Below, one piece after another: positions 5,076-5,622 of a DNA stretch of 5,622 nucleotides (the first letter of the stretch is position 1; each line of letters begins with the position of its first letter). This DNA comes from Aquiluna sp. Its GTDB lineage: Bacteria; Actinomycetota; Actinomycetes; Actinomycetales; Microbacteriaceae. Both the position numbers and the translations under genes were made by a program. Under the pieces are notes generated by a model. The model had not been told where the DNA came from and did not search any database. It was given only the letters and a program-made list of their open reading frames with translations. The DNA lies in NCBI GenBank assembly GCA_016780945.1, contig JADHKY010000075.1:1-5622 (forward strand), read 5' to 3'.

Positions 5076-5622
5076 CCGCCCAAGACTTTGCCGCCAGCCT
5101 GGTGGCGAATCTTGTCGCCTCTGGAGTTAGATCCTTCTACCTCTCCCCGGGAGCTAGATCTCAAGCCCTGGCCATAGCCGCTGAGCAGCTTGCAAAAACT
5201 GGCAGAGCAAATCTGACAGTTCGCCTCGACGAGCGCTCAATGGCCTTCACCGCTCTTGGAAACTCGCTTGCCTCCGGCAGGCCGGTCGCCGTTATCACCA
5301 CCAGTGGCACCGCGGTGGCGAATCTGCACCCAGCTGTCCTCGAGGCTTCCCACGCCGGAGTGCCGCTGATCCTGCTGACAGCCGACAGGCCAGCGAGACT
5401 CAGGGGTAAGGGTGCGAATCAGACAACTATTCAGCCAGGTATTTTTTCGCCGGCAACGGTAGCCGATTACGACCTAGAGGCAGTCGATGCTTCGGTTGCG
5501 GCCAAGTTTGCTTCTCAAGCGGTGATCGATGCCACCGAAAAACATGGTCCGGTTCAGCTCAATCTCCAATTTGATTTGCCACTGAGTGCTCAAGAGCCAG
5601 ATGCCAATTCGGTGCTGTCAGG
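5072..5622 (+). CDS. menD: SEPHCHC synthase (MenD), N-terminal part, cut by the window end
   Basis: Thiamine-diphosphate enzyme that condenses isochorismate with 2-oxoglutarate, the first committed step to menaquinone. The 183 visible codons cover the N-terminal pyrimidine-binding domain, about a third of the usual ~550 residues. Motifs: 'YLSPGARSQALA' (23-34); 'RLDERSMAFTALG' (51-63) with Glu54, equivalent to E. coli Glu55, which activates the cofactor; 'TTSGTAVANLHPAVLEA' (76-92); and 'LLTADRPARLRGKGANQT' (101-118) with R106 and Q117, matching E. coli R107 and Q118. The start is GTG at 5072, overlapping the TGA of the preceding gene. It gives an N-terminus of normal length, and no ATG occurs before codon 57 (within the DERSM motif), so ATG alternatives would destroy the domain. 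One oddity: Ala28 occupies the position of the E. coli active-site Ser32. Confidence 0.95.
   Translation, partial: MTAQDFAASLVANLVASGVRSFYLSPGARSQALAIAAEQLAKTGRANLTVRLDERSMAFTALGNSLASGRPVAVITTSGTAVANLHPAVLEASHAGVPLILLTADRPARLRGKGANQTTIQPGIFSPATVADYDLEAVDASVAAKFASQAVIDATEKHGPVQLNLQFDLPLSAQEPDANSVLS

Noticed and set aside
4925..5164. 79-codon minus-strand frame across the PLDc_N/menD junction
   Set aside because: Antisense to two recognisable genes; the Ser/Arg-rich translation reflects the Lys/Asp-rich codons on the other strand.

Overview
The window is a compact menaquinone (vitamin K2) biosynthesis cluster from an actinobacterium. Evidence for this: MenB, MenC, MenE, MenA and MenD are all recognisable. 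The WWD-type cytochrome c biogenesis gene next door and the two small membrane proteins (DUF4229 and PLDc_N types) beside menA and menD are a typical actinobacterial neighbourhood. Several genes have no Shine-Dalgarno sequence but carry a TANNNT -10 hexamer 6-7 nt before the start codon, the signature of leaderless mRNAs. The base composition looks moderate (mid-50s % GC by eye, not computed). With the very tight packing, this suggests a small-genome Microbacteriaceae-like organism (Rhodoluna/Aquiluna type). That assignment is inference.

Layout: (1) 1-628 (+), the 3' part of ccsB, truncated by the window edge. (2) 617-1591 (-), menC, convergent with ccsB and overlapping it by 12 nt. (3) 1592-1608, a 17-bp divergent intergenic region with two overlapping -10 hexamers. 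(4) 1609-2493 (+) menB, immediately followed by 2494-3573 (+) menE. (5) 3584-4468 (+) menA, whose likely own -10 hexamer contains the menE stop codon. (6) 4412-4723 (-), a DUF4229-type membrane protein that overlaps the menA 3' end by 57 nt. (7) 4767-5075 (+), a PLDc_N-type membrane protein, divergent from (6). (8) 5072-5622 (+), the N-terminal 183 codons of menD, overlapping (7) by 4 nt and running off the window. There is no gene-free stretch longer than about 45 bases, and I saw no RNA gene, mobile element, CRISPR array or convincing terminator hairpin.

How the genes work together: MenD condenses isochorismate with 2-oxoglutarate to SEPHCHC. After MenH-type elimination to SHCHC, MenC dehydrates it to o-succinylbenzoate (OSB). 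MenE makes OSB-CoA, MenB closes the ring to 1,4-dihydroxy-2-naphthoyl-CoA, and after thioester hydrolysis MenA prenylates DHNA at the membrane. MenF, MenH, the thioesterase and the final methyltransferase are not in this window. CcsB loads haem onto c-type cytochromes, which accept electrons derived from menaquinol, so the window combines two parts of respiratory-chain assembly.

I see no previously undescribed enzyme system. The most interesting layer is transcriptional: five of the seven start codons in the window are preceded by a TAGNNT hexamer at leaderless-mRNA spacing. One of these is a symmetrical TAGTCTA that can serve menB and menC in opposite directions, and another contains the menE stop codon.
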